From positions 1-64,000 of the forward strand of contig NZ_JASBRH010000007.1 of NCBI RefSeq assembly GCF_029961155.1: 64,000 bases of DNA. The letters run 5' to 3'. Every line of letters begins with the position of its first letter. The first letter of the stretch is position 1. The stretch comes from Pontibacterium granulatum (lineage in GTDB: Bacteria > Pseudomonadota > Gammaproteobacteria > Pseudomonadales > Balneatricaceae). The position numbers were made by a program, and so were the translations under genes. Positions 27,544 through 36,777 of this stretch are shown here, one piece after another. Below the pieces are notes generated by a model. That model ran no database searches. It worked only from the letters and a program-made list of their open reading frames with translations, and was not told the origin of the DNA.

Positions 27544-28223
27544 TCCAAGCGGATTCGGACCACCAGACAGCAACGGTTATCCCCACGGATAGCTTTTACC
27601 AGAGTCCTCATGCAGGTTGCCCGTCCGAGCCCATGTAGGTTGGTCATCGCCAGGCGATGCCCAACAACAGGGATGTTGGACAAGGCCCCGAGTCACTCGC
27701 CGCTTTGATATGCGCAGATATCAGAGTGGTTGAAGGCAGCGCTTAAGCCCCGCAGCCTTCACCCCCAAGCAGCTGCTTTGCAGCTGCTGCCCCCTTTCTT
27801 TATCCCAGTAAAACTCCAGAATTATTTCCTCTGCAATCAACATAGATTATGTGCGGATTTTTGTAGGGTAGCCTTTAGGCTACCGGCACCCTGAAAGGTG
27901 CCCTACAGATCGTGTAGAGAGATAACTCGGCAGCGGCAGGTTATATGTTCCCACGCAGAGTATGGGAACGAGGCAAAGAAAGCTTGGAAGGTGTTTTGTA
28001 GGGTAGCCTTTAGGCTACCGGCACCCTGAAGGGTGCCCTACAATCCTGTAGAGAGATAACTCGGCAGCGGCAGGTTATGTGTTCCCATGCAGAGCCTGGG
28101 AACGAGGCAAAGAAATCTTGGAAGGTGTTATGTAGGGTAGCCTTAAGGCTACCGGCACCCTAAAGGGTGCCCTACAGAAGGCACGGCACTACGAGAGGAA
28201 TGCCAAAGCGATGCCCAACACCC
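27544..28223. repeat. Repeat-filled intergenic region with a 135-bp unit in 2.3 copies
   Basis: No gene is seen. A diverged TAGGTTGG-type REP lies at 27634-27679. A larger unit starts at 27862, 27997 and 28131 (period 134-135). Each start is a palindrome of TGTAGGGTAGCC and GGCTACC followed by CACCCT...AGGGTGCCCTACA. The first two units continue with GATAACTCGGCAGCGGCAGG and a GTTCCCA...TGGGAAC stem. The third ends after the palindrome (28176). A decayed REP arm follows at about 28202-28222. Confidence 0.85.
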
Positions 28224-29270
28224 TCAAATCGGCAAGACGCAGCGCAATGCACCGTTATCTTCGATATCCAGCATCTGGCCATGCAGCTGCTCGGCCAATA
28301 ACGTTATCTGTTGCTGCAGATGGACCACCCATGGCTCCTGGCTGAAGCGTGCCTGACCCAAGGTCTGGGAAACACTCAGCACCATCTGGTCATCCTGGCT
28401 ACCGACCTGCATGGTAATTTTCAGATCGTTACCGCCAGCCTGCAAAATCGCCAACTCCACCAAACTGATCAACAACTGACGCAGGTACGCCGGATCGGTT
28501 TTGATCTGCGCGGGCAGCTGCGGATCAATGCTGTAATCCAACAGCCAGCCATCGCGGCGGCTTTGCGGCAGGAAGGTATGCAGTACTTCATCCATCAGGC
28601 TGATCGGCTCGATCATATCTACCTGGTGGGGTGCGCTGATCTCGTTCAGCAGGCTGATGCTGTTGTGCAGGCGCTGGTGTTGCGCATGTAGGTTGCTGGT
28701 CAGGTCTTTTGCAACTGGGTTCAGGTCAAACTGCTGCAGCCGTTGGCTCTGCTGAAGGATTGGCTGCATCTGGCCGTGGAGCTGTTTTGCCGCGGACTCC
28801 AGCAGCTGGCTATCGTTACCCGGTTGCTCCGGGCTCGTAGCGGCTTGCTGACGGGCGGATTTGATATCGCGGTAGGAGCGCAATGCAACCACCACGGAGG
28901 TTAGCAGACGGGAGGCAGACAGCTCGGCCTTACTCAGGTAGTCGTTGATGTCGTAGTTCACGATCACCTGGGCTTCCGGTGCATATCCCGGATGGCCGGT
29001 ACGCAGGACGATGCGGATATCCTTGTTGCTAAGGTCGTTGCGGATATGCTCCACCAACAACAAACCGGCGTTGTCGGTTTCCATCACCACATCCAGCAAC
29101 ACCAGCGCGATATCCGGGTGTTGCGCCAGCATATCCTTGGCTTCGGTGCCGTTCATGGCACTGATCAGCTCAATCGGGCGTTGCTCAAACTCATAACCAC
29201 GGAAGATCATCCGGGTGATGCCGTGGATGCCTTCTTCGTCGTCTACGACTAGTACTTTCCAGGGTGCCAT
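28224..29270 (-). CDS. Receiver-domain protein with apparently degenerate kinase core
   Basis: A 348-residue protein. Residues 1-130 form a receiver (KVLVVDDEEGI; phospho-acceptor Asp in ALVLLDVVME; conserved RTGHPGYAPEAQVIVNYDINDY as in DUF3369-type regulators). The rest resembles a histidine-kinase dimer plus ATPase region (LRQLLISLVELAILQAG looks like an N-box), but the N-box asparagine and the glycine-rich ATP lid are not visible, so it is probably inactive as a kinase. There is no DNA-binding or output enzyme domain. It lies 75 bases downstream of the AraC-family gene on the same strand, so they are likely cotranscribed. Confidence 0.75.
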   Translation of the reverse strand: MAPWKVLVVDDEEGIHGITRMIFRGYEFEQRPIELISAMNGTEAKDMLAQHPDIALVLLDVVMETDNAGLLLVEHIRNDLSNKDIRIVLRTGHPGYAPEAQVIVNYDINDYLSKAELSASRLLTSVVVALRSYRDIKSARQQAATSPEQPGNDSQLLESAAKQLHGQMQPILQQSQRLQQFDLNPVAKDLTSNLHAQHQRLHNSISLLNEISAPHQVDMIEPISLMDEVLHTFLPQSRRDGWLLDYSIDPQLPAQIKTDPAYLRQLLISLVELAILQAGGNDLKITMQVGSQDDQMVLSVSQTLGQARFSQEPWVVHLQQQITLLAEQLHGQMLDIEDNGALRCVLPI

Positions 29271-29345
29271 ACGCTACTACAAATCGTCTTAATAATTATT
29301 GTCGATGTGGCTGTGCTCGCACTTATTGCACGTTTGAGCAAACCG

Positions 29346-32300
29346 CTATTTTGCCAGCAAAGCGAGGCGCTGTACCAGTTGTTTTACCTTGGTATCCGCA
29401 CCCCATCCCTCATAAAACCAGCGGGCTTCGTTAAAACAGAAACGGGCCAGGCTCGGTTGATCATAAGCACTGAGGTATTCGGCGTAACGCTCGTAGATCA
29501 GCGCCTTGTGGAAGCCAAACGGTTGCTCTCCTGTAGCTGCCAGTGCCTGTTCGAAAAAGCGACCTGCCAGCTGTCCGTCCAGGCGTGCCTTTTCTGCCTG
29601 TAACAGGAAAAGCTGACCGTTAAAGTTGGCCGGGCAGTGGCGTGCCCAGATCTCCAGACGCGACTCCAGTTGCTCCACCTCCAGGCGGCGACGTTTGCTG
29701 ATCGCGCCCTGTTGCTGGGCCTGGATCAGGCGCATCAGGGCGGTACAGAACAGCGCTTCACTCACACCAAAGTAACCGGCCAGCTCGTTCTCCAGTTGGG
29801 ATTCCCATTGGTAGAAGCTGTGCCAGAGGTGCTGTTGGTCAAGCAGCAGGGCGGCGATGATGGCGCTGACCGCCTGCCAGCCATGCTGGTATTCCACGGC
29901 ATTGATACGTTGCTCGGTGGTTAACTGATCAATCAGTTTGAGTGCGGAGCTTTGTAGGCACTCGGCGGAGTACGCCTGATGCTGGTTGATCATCTGTGCA
30001 TGTTGCTGCTGCAGATGTTCCCGTTGTGCCTTCAGGTCGCTGGTCGAGAACAGGTTGAGCTGTGCCAGCAGCAGACGGCTCTCACTTTGCAGTAACCACT
30101 GGCCGTGTTGACCCGTCAGGTGGTCGATCTGCTGCAGTTGCTCCTGCACGGAACGCAGTGGGCTGAACCAGTGCTGCACCTGACTGCAGTGGAGTAGGGC
30201 GGCACCGGTTGCCGAGTCGGTGTTTTCATTTTCCTGGATCAGGCCGCCGTAGCGGTTGGCCAGCTGCATGCCTTGCGCCGAAAAGGTCTGAGCGAGGGAA
30301 AAGTCGGCACAGAACCAGCTGGCAACCCAGGCGTAGGAAACAAACGCAAAAGGTGTGAGCGGGGTGCGGCCGTAACGCAGGCTCAGTTCGGTCATACGGC
30401 CAATAGCACAAGCAGCCAGCAACGGTTGGCTCTGCTGGCGGGCGAGCAGGGCGATCTGTTCCAGCAGCTGCAGGCGCACGTACTGAGAACTGTCGGTCAG
30501 CTCCTTCATGTCGGTGAGCGCCTGGGCGCTGAAGGCATCACTGATGTAGTTCAGCTGGGTAAGCAGCAACGACAGCTGCTCATTGGACTGTTGCGGCAAT
30601 GCCTGATCGATCTGCGCCAGTTGTGCCAGTAGATAGTCGAGTGCATCCTCATGGCGACTCTGATGTTGCAGCAAACGGCTGGTCATCAACGCTGCGCGCC
30701 CGGTATCGGAACGGCTCAGCTTCTGCTGCTCAATCACATCCAGCGTTTTTTGTGCTTCTGCAATCTGACCCGCCAGCAGATACAAATTGGCACACTGCAT
30801 ACGGCGTTCAGTGGGATCAGGCAGTCCCTTTGCGGGAGGCAGGCCACAGGCGATAGCCATGTAGCGGCTGGCGGTAGCAAAATCCTGCTGTTTGCGGGCG
30901 AGGTCGGATGCACGCAGGGTCAGGCGCAAATAAGCCTGTTGCAGCTCGCTGTTGAGATGATCCGCGCCGATCTCCTGCAGATGAAACAGCAGGTCGCCAA
31001 GCTGTTCGAGCCCGGCGGAGCGGGGCAGGTTAGCGATCAGAAAGCGTGCGTAATTAGCGTGCAATCGCTGCCGGTTATCGCTAGCAATTGCGTGGTAGAT
31101 CTGTTGCCACAGGTCGAGATCGGCAAATCGATACTGGGTGATGTCATCGCTATTCTGCAGGGCGATGATCAGCCCGGCTTGTTCCGCAGGCCAGAAGTGA
31201 ATTGCCAGACGCGCCAACGGGTTGCCGGTGACTTCAGCTATCTGGTTGAGGTCAAAATGCTCACCGATGATTGCGGCCCGCTCCAGCAGTTCCAGGCTGA
31301 AACGGCTGAGGCCAGTCAGCTTATGTGATAATTGTTTCGCCCGATCGGGGGACTTCAGCCAGTCAGTGTTTGGCTGGCTGGTGGTCTGCGCTGGAACACT
31401 GTCGATCTCAACCGGTTTAACCTGCTGGCGGTATTCGCTGGGTGCCATTCCCATCCACCGCTTAAAGGCTTTCTGGAACGCGGATTGGTTGGAAAAACCC
31501 AGCTGGAACGAGATCTCACCAAAGCTGAGCTGGCCGCGCTGGATCAGCTGCAGGCACACCTCCCTGCGGGTCTGGTCGTAGATATCCTGAAAGCTGCTGC
31601 CTTGCTGGCCCAATTTGCGCTGCAGGGTACGCAGGCTAAGTCCAACGGATTCGGCGATCTGTTCCCGCCGTACACTGCCACCACCTTCGGCCAGCTGTTG
31701 GCGGATCAGGTTTCGGGTCTGGGCGGTGAGGGCGTTTTGCAGTGAGGCCTTACTCAGCAGGGAGTCTGCGAATTCCCGGTGCAGGTGATGCATCTCGCTG
31801 TTGGCGTCTACACAGGTCATCTGCAGGTAATCACTGCTCAGCAGGAGCTGGTTACGGGCCGCATCAAACTCTACTTCGGCGGCAAAGAACTGCTGGTAGG
31901 GCTGGATGTTGATTGGCTCAGGCAATGTTAGCTGTACCGCCAGGGCAGGGACCTGACGCCCGATTAGCCAGCGGGGCCAGTTGATCAGACAGGCGAGGAA
32001 ATATTCCACCGCGTGGGGATCGTTGTCGTTCAGCTCCAGGGTTAAAACGGTGCCATCAACGTTCTGCTCCATCTGCAGCACCGCACCCTCAAACAGCAGT
32101 GGCAGGTAATCGATCAGTGTCTGGTAGGACTGCTCCAGGGTGGGCGCCGTGGACATCAGGAAGCCAATCGAACCCAGCATGCGTGGCTGGGTGGCTTCAC
32201 CCAGATGCAGGGCGATGAGCGGGTTGCCACTGATCTCGGAGAGCTTGTCGAGCACCTTCGGATAGAGCGAAGCCGGAAAGCGCGCGCCGGGTTTGGTAAA

Positions 32301-32429
32301 CTCCTGTTCGGGCAGTGCGGCAATCTCCAGAATACTCTGCTGCAGATCCTGCCCGGTCGGTTGACGGTAGTGCCGGGCCAGTTGCAGAACCGGCTCCAGA
32401 AGCTTGGCGGAAACTGTGGTTACGGCCAT
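29346..32429 (-). CDS. Large AraC-family regulator with STAND-like helical tail
   Basis: A 1027-residue protein, about three times the normal AraC length. Residues 1-210 match the Arabinose_bd/OruR-type N-domain. The double helix-turn-helix is at about 235-340 (VGLSLRTLQRKLG; FGEISFQLGFSNQSAFQKAFKRW). From about 365 onward the sequence resembles the region that follows the ATPase in PknK/AAA_16 signalling proteins (LLERAAIIGEHFDLNQIAEVTG, AGLI, ...LHANYARFL, TPR-like helices), but no Walker A or B motif is visible. It is divergent from a periplasmic binding protein gene, a possible target. The frame is intact throughout. Confidence 0.78.
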   Translation of the reverse strand: MAVTTVSAKLLEPVLQLARHYRQPTGQDLQQSILEIAALPEQEFTKPGARFPASLYPKVLDKLSEISGNPLIALHLGEATQPRMLGSIGFLMSTAPTLEQSYQTLIDYLPLLFEGAVLQMEQNVDGTVLTLELNDNDPHAVEYFLACLINWPRWLIGRQVPALAVQLTLPEPINIQPYQQFFAAEVEFDAARNQLLLSSDYLQMTCVDANSEMHHLHREFADSLLSKASLQNALTAQTRNLIRQQLAEGGGSVRREQIAESVGLSLRTLQRKLGQQGSSFQDIYDQTRREVCLQLIQRGQLSFGEISFQLGFSNQSAFQKAFKRWMGMAPSEYRQQVKPVEIDSVPAQTTSQPNTDWLKSPDRAKQLSHKLTGLSRFSLELLERAAIIGEHFDLNQIAEVTGNPLARLAIHFWPAEQAGLIIALQNSDDITQYRFADLDLWQQIYHAIASDNRQRLHANYARFLIANLPRSAGLEQLGDLLFHLQEIGADHLNSELQQAYLRLTLRASDLARKQQDFATASRYMAIACGLPPAKGLPDPTERRMQCANLYLLAGQIAEAQKTLDVIEQQKLSRSDTGRAALMTSRLLQHQSRHEDALDYLLAQLAQIDQALPQQSNEQLSLLLTQLNYISDAFSAQALTDMKELTDSSQYVRLQLLEQIALLARQQSQPLLAACAIGRMTELSLRYGRTPLTPFAFVSYAWVASWFCADFSLAQTFSAQGMQLANRYGGLIQENENTDSATGAALLHCSQVQHWFSPLRSVQEQLQQIDHLTGQHGQWLLQSESRLLLAQLNLFSTSDLKAQREHLQQQHAQMINQHQAYSAECLQSSALKLIDQLTTEQRINAVEYQHGWQAVSAIIAALLLDQQHLWHSFYQWESQLENELAGYFGVSEALFCTALMRLIQAQQQGAISKRRRLEVEQLESRLEIWARHCPANFNGQLFLLQAEKARLDGQLAGRFFEQALAATGEQPFGFHKALIYERYAEYLSAYDQPSLARFCFNEARWFYEGWGADTKVKQLVQRLALLAK

Positions 32430-32518
32430 AGTAATAGCAATTAAGACCCTGTTGGCATATAAAGACCAATTCCGATGCGGCTGATCAAAAACGAGAAAGT
32501 GCAGAGTTAGATTATAAT

Positions 32519-33292
32519 ATGTCCTTGCGTGCCAGTATAAGCCGATTCCTGAGCAAACCTGCCCGATTTATGATCGGTGTGCTGCTGTGTGCACTGTTCA
32601 GTTCTGCTGTGTTTGCTGAGATCCTGCGCGTGGGCATGCCGTTGCCCGGACAAAATCCCTTCTTCTGGCGTGATGATGGGGGGGCTTACAAGGGCATCTA
32701 TGTGGATACGCTGCGCCGTGTGGCGAATGATCTGGGCGTCGATCTCGAATTTATACCGCTGTCCCAGGCCCGTCTTCGCCGCCACTTTATCTCCGGCGAG
32801 ATCGATATCGAGATGGGGGTATCACTCAACTTTGAAGTGCCACCCGAACTGGAGCAGGTCTCCTTCTACAGCCGCCCCTACGGCATCGTGAACGAAGTGA
32901 TTATCTACAGCCCCCAGCTGTCGTTTCCGGTGTTTATCCTCAAGGACCTGGAGAACCGCCGCGTGGCCACCGTGCGCGGTACCTCCGTACCGGATAACCT
33001 GATCCGCGAAGACTTCGCCAACCAGTGGCAGATCGCCCAGCGGGTGCACCGGGGATGGAACGACGTAGGTCTGATGAAAGAGGTGCTGGCGATCCGCTAC
33101 CAGCGTGAAGACAACCTCAACTACGAGATCTCGCTGCCCTATAACAGCAATCCGGTTGTGTTCCGTTTGCATGTGGATAAGAAGGCGCTGCTGCAACCGA
33201 TGAATGAGTCGATCGAACGGTTGGAGGAGCAAGGTGAACTGGAACGCTTGGTATGTAAGTACCTTTGTGGCACGGGTGAGGTTAATCAGTAG
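32519..33292 (+). CDS. Periplasmic substrate-binding protein (SBP_bac_3-like)
   Basis: A 257-residue secreted protein. The signal peptide is cut near VFA-EI (about residue 36), followed by LRVGMPLPGQNPFFWRDDGGAYKGIYVDTL, typical of amino-acid type type-II binding folds. There are no transport genes on the same strand nearby. It is divergent (90 bases) from the large AraC regulator, so it may serve as a sensor or an ABC transporter receptor. The substrate is not evident. Confidence 0.75.
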   Translation: MSLRASISRFLSKPARFMIGVLLCALFSSAVFAEILRVGMPLPGQNPFFWRDDGGAYKGIYVDTLRRVANDLGVDLEFIPLSQARLRRHFISGEIDIEMGVSLNFEVPPELEQVSFYSRPYGIVNEVIIYSPQLSFPVFILKDLENRRVATVRGTSVPDNLIREDFANQWQIAQRVHRGWNDVGLMKEVLAIRYQREDNLNYEISLPYNSNPVVFRLHVDKKALLQPMNESIERLEEQGELERLVCKYLCGTGEVNQ

Positions 33293-33357
33293 GTTTTGCT
33301 TTAACCATGCAACAGGGCTTGAATCAGATTGGCGCAGACATTCGAGTGAATTTGGGC

Positions 33358-33385
33358 TTGCGCAGAAAAGCTGACTCACTATAAT
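33358..33385 (+). promoter_or_regulatory. Sigma-70 promoter of tRNA-Val
   Basis: TTGCGC at 33358-33363 and a perfect TATAAT at 33380-33385 are separated by 16 bases. The expected start lies about 5 bases before the mature tRNA at 33398. Confidence 0.7.
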
Positions 33386-33397
33386 ACGCCGGACTTC

Positions 33398-33474
33398 AGG
33401 ACTATAGCTCAGTTGGTTAGAGCACCACCTTGACATGGTGGGGGTCGGCGGTTCGAGTCCGCCTAGTCCTACCA
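33398..33474 (+). tRNA. tRNA-Val (GAC)
   Basis: A 77-base cloverleaf. The acceptor stem AGGACTA pairs with TAGTCCT, and CCA is encoded. The D arm contains AGCTCAGTTGGTTAGAGC. The anticodon stem is CCACC/GGTGG with loop TTGACAT, giving anticodon GAC for valine. The T arm is GGCGGTTCGAGTCCGCC. The accessory block begins right after it, which fits the use of tRNA genes as integration sites. Confidence 0.96.
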
Positions 33475-33486
33475 GAATTCTTAACG

Positions 33487-33526
33487 AAAACAGCCGCTTA
33501 CGGGTCATGCCGAGCGGCTGTTTTTG
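33487..33526 (+). terminator. Rho-independent terminator after tRNA-Val
   Basis: AAAACAGCCGCT (33487-33498) pairs with AGCGGCTGTTTTT (33513-33525) and is followed by TTTG. It ends the tRNA transcript. Confidence 0.85.
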
Positions 33527-33629
33527 TTTGTATATGGTGCTTAGACTGTTTGGGAAACCTTTGGGAAACATCGATGTGGAGTGAACGAGGGCGAGCCCGT
33601 TAACGCCTTACTATGAATATATGCTTTGA

Positions 33630-33914
33630 GTGTGTATTCCAGAGTGGTTGCTTCCCGTTAGTGTTGAGGATATTCAGCATCTGAAGAAAGGTAAGTCCTG
33701 CTGGCATTGCCGATATTACAACAGGCCTAAAACTGGGTTTATACTTGATGGCCCAGTTTCTAGCGTACGCACAGTAAATCGTACGAAGCTTTTGTATCCG
33801 ATCGAAGGCGAGTTTATGCCTAGAGATTGTCATACAGAAGCCTCCTATGGGTGCGATAAGTTCGAGATGGACATGCCGCCTGTTACCTGTAGCTATAGCG
33901 TATGCGTCCGGTAA
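33630..33914 (+). CDS. Possible small cysteine-rich protein
   Basis: A 94-residue open frame with a GTG start and no good ribosome site. It contains SCWHCRYYNRPKTG and later single cysteines, as in small metal-binding proteins, but I recognise no family. A stop codon lies directly before the start, and a short overlapping frame at 33612-33683 also contains a CxxC motif, so a broken gene is possible. It lies between tRNA-Val and IS debris. Confidence 0.3.
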   Translation: MCIPEWLLPVSVEDIQHLKKGKSCWHCRYYNRPKTGFILDGPVSSVRTVNRTKLLYPIEGEFMPRDCHTEASYGCDKFEMDMPPVTCSYSVCVR

Positions 33915-34974
33915 TCATACCTTGTCAGCGACAGGTGGCGTCCAGTTGTGCGTGACCAAAGCCGCGAGCTTGATGACCTTCAGCGGGAGGTTATTCACGC
34001 TCAGTTTCCGGTAGTTTGCACTCAGCACTTTACGCAGCTTTTCGAACAGGACGAACGCCATCATGGAGAGCGTCAGCCACCACTGGTTACTCCACCAGTG
34101 TTTGCTCGATGTGCGCTTGGCAAACAGGTCCAGCTGCTAATCCTTGATACGATTTTCCATATCACCCTTGACGCAGTAGTCTTCGCCGTACAGCTTGGTA
34201 TCGCCGCTGGTCAGGGTGGTGACCACAAAGCGTGGATTACGTCCTTTATCCGTGAGTTCTATCTTGGTAATCACGTCCCGCGCTTTCTTCCAGCGACCGG
34301 CCTGATATCGGTAGCGCCAGAACCATTTGGTTGCACCGGTCATGCCCTATTTTCGACATGATGCATGGCGCGGTTCCAGATGTTTCCAGAGGGGTTCAAT
34401 CAGCGCCTCCAGTCGGCTGTTCCTGGCAATCCCTACCAGATAATCAACCCGGTTACGGTCACACCAGTTCAAGACCAACTGGCGACAGAGGCCGCTGTTG
34501 CCCCGAAAGATGATCTGAACGTCAGGCCAGTGACGACGCATAAAGGTCACCAACAGCTTGAGGATGTCGCCGGTGTGCTTTGCTACATCAATCTTACTTT
34601 GCCGAAGGTACGCCGCCAGAGGGAAGCGACCGCTGAACACGTATAACGGCAGGTAGCAGTAATGATCGTAGTAGCCGTGGAGAACTTCTCCGGCTGGTCG
34701 TCGTGCAGCGGGGTGTCCGTTGCGTCGAAGTCCAGTACGATGCGCGTGGGTACCTTGCGGTGGCTGGTAATAAACTGCTCCCAGAGGAGTCGGTGCGACT
34801 CGATGATCGCCTCTCGATTCATCGCGGCTTCGAATCGATATAGTGTTGCCGGACTTGCCAGCGGTTGGAATCGATCAACGGTGGTTTGTAACGCCAAGTC
34901 AGACAGTAGCCTTTCATGGTCATACAGGTCTTCATACCCAGCAGTGATAGCAAATTGGCGCTGTTGCAACATGG
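33915..34974 (-). pseudogene. IS1380-family transposase, broken
   Basis: Three pieces match one IS1380-type DDE transposase. The N-part reads ITAGYEDLYDHERL and VLDFDATDTPLH. The middle reads IIFRGNSGLCRQLVLNW. The end reads YCVKGDMENRIKD and then QLDLFAKRTSS. Damage: the first 60-80 residues are missing at the junction with IS110 sequence, a frameshift lies near 34690 (before the expected HGYYDHYCYLPLY-like stretch), and two in-frame TAG codons occur at 34347-34349 and 34137-34139. The stop is TGA at 33915-33917. It cannot make an active enzyme. Confidence 0.85.
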
Positions 34975-35111
34975 CTTTTAAGCTGAGCGAAGAGCTTCAT
35001 CATCTGATTACGCTTTAGTGTCTTGCGCAGAGCGAAATGTTCCTGATCATCAACTCCGAATACTTCGAAAACATTCTTGGCTAAATCTAGACCAATACGC
35101 GTCATTTCCAT
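34975..35111 (-). pseudogene. IS110-family transposase, N-terminal fragment
   Basis: The first ~45 residues of an IS110-type DEDD transposase: MEMTRIGLDLAKNVFEVFGV followed by LRKTLKRNQMMKLFAQL. An AAGGAG ribosome site precedes the ATG at 35111. After about 34975 the sequence switches to IS1380 coding sequence in another frame, so only the 5' end of IS110 remains, fused to a truncated IS1380. The flank up to about 35270 probably includes the IS110 end. Confidence 0.8.
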
Positions 35112-35376
35112 GATGGGCTCCTTCTTTACGATTGGTTGCGTCAACTACCAATCTGGCACAAAGATGCCTTAGGAGGGGGAGTCCATCCCATTGCCCTAGT
35201 CCTCGAGTCAGAACGACTTTAACCAGACTATTCCGATTCCTCATGGTTTGTTCCCATATCCGAATTGCTCATATTGAAGCAATCGGCGTACTGTAGCTTT
35301 AGCACTCAAACTAATGATGTTTGATGCAAAAGATAGTTATCTAACCTGCTAACAAAAACAAAAACAGGACTAAAAC

Positions 35377-36777
35377 ATGGCTAGTACTTTTCCCGGCGTT
35401 ATCGCGTTTGCGATCCTCGCCAGTATGCTGTTGCTGGGCAGTATTCTTAGAAATCGCATAGGGTTTCTGCGCAACTCTCTAATCCCGGCAAGCCTGATAG
35501 GCGGTGGCCTCGGCTTTGCTTTGCTTTCTCTGGAGCTGATTCCTGGTTACTCGGCCAGTAATTTTACGGCACTAACCTTCCACTTTTTTACCCTGAGCTT
35601 TATGTCCCTCTGTCTCACCGGGTCGAGCAAAAAATACGTCGACAGCAGCGGCAGCAGCGTGGTTAATGGTGGCTTGTGGCTGACGGTGATGTGGAGCGTT
35701 AGCTTGGGTATGCAAGGTGTGCTGGGCTACCTCGCCATTCTTGCCTATGATGCCGTAACCGGCGCAGAAGTTAGCGCATATCTCGGCGCTCTGATCACCC
35801 ACGGTTTTACCCAGGGACCCGGTCAGGCACTGACCTATGGCGGCATCTGGGAGCAACAGTATGGTATTGAAAACGCTACTCAGGTCGGCCTGATCTATGC
35901 GTCCCTCGGTTTCATCGTCGCTTTCCTAGTCGGTGTGCCACTCACGAAACGGTTTATTGATCGTGGCCAGAACACCAATCAGACCGCAAATATCGATTCT
36001 GACTCCCTGTCCGGTTTTTATAAAGCAGAGCGGGCCCCAGCCACCGGTAAGATGATATCTCACCCTGGTAATCTGGACAGCTTAGCCTACCATCTGGGTC
36101 TCCTCGCTGTGGCTTATTTACTTACTCATCTGTGGCTAAGTTTTGTGCAGCCCCTGGTTGCCGGTGTTAAACCCATGGGTATTAACCTGAGTGTTCTATT
36201 CAGCCATAACTTGTTCTTCCTGCATGGCCTTGCCGTTTGTGTGCTGATGCGTATAGGGTTGGATAAAACCGGTCTGAATAAGCGGGTCGATGACGAAACC
36301 ATGAAGCGCATTACCGGATCATCCGTTGACTTTATGGTTGTGGGCACGCTGATGAGTATCAAATTCGCCGTATTGAGCGCGTTGTTGGCACCGATTGCTC
36401 TAGTAACGCTTGTCGTGACCCTCGCCACCCTGGCCAGTTGCCTCATGATCGGCCGTCTAAGCGGCAAACTGGGGCCAGAAAGGACTGCGGCATCCTTTGG
36501 CTGCTGCTGTGGTTCAACCGGTAGCGGACTTCTGCTGCTGCGAATAATGGACCCGGATTTCAGTACTTCGGTAGCTAAGGAACTGGCATTTTTCAACCTT
36601 GCTATCGTCATTATCAACATCCACATTCTGTTTATATTCGCACCCATTGCGCCCTCACTTGGTGGGTTGAGCTATGTCGCTATCTTCGGAGGTACAGCGC
36701 TCTGTGTACTGGCTCTAGTGCCATTCCTGATTAAGCGCAAGACCGCCATCTACACAGCAAGAGGAGCCGTCCAGTGA
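35377..36777 (+). CDS. Sodium/glutamate symporter family (GltS-like) transporter
   Basis: A 466-residue membrane protein with about ten to twelve helices. The N-part (LRNRIGFLRNSLIPASLIGGGLG) and the reentrant-loop type segments THGFTQGPGQALTYGG and FGCCCGSTGSGLLLLRIMD match the GltS/COG0786 fold. Substrates are expected to be acidic amino acids or related carboxylates, moved with sodium. Its stop overlaps the next start (ATGA at 36774-36777), so transport and the following hydrolase are translationally coupled. Codon use is less biased than in the chromosomal genes on either side. Confidence 0.85.
   Translation: MASTFPGVIAFAILASMLLLGSILRNRIGFLRNSLIPASLIGGGLGFALLSLELIPGYSASNFTALTFHFFTLSFMSLCLTGSSKKYVDSSGSSVVNGGLWLTVMWSVSLGMQGVLGYLAILAYDAVTGAEVSAYLGALITHGFTQGPGQALTYGGIWEQQYGIENATQVGLIYASLGFIVAFLVGVPLTKRFIDRGQNTNQTANIDSDSLSGFYKAERAPATGKMISHPGNLDSLAYHLGLLAVAYLLTHLWLSFVQPLVAGVKPMGINLSVLFSHNLFFLHGLAVCVLMRIGLDKTGLNKRVDDETMKRITGSSVDFMVVGTLMSIKFAVLSALLAPIALVTLVVTLATLASCLMIGRLSGKLGPERTAASFGCCCGSTGSGLLLLRIMDPDFSTSVAKELAFFNLAIVIINIHILFIFAPIAPSLGGLSYVAIFGGTALCVLALVPFLIKRKTAIYTARGAVQ

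Noticed and set aside
33368-33390. String resembling a T7 promoter (GACTCACTATAATACG)
   Set aside because: The order of the blocks is wrong for T7, and the TATAAT with TTGCGC 16 bases upstream explains it as the host promoter of tRNA-Val.
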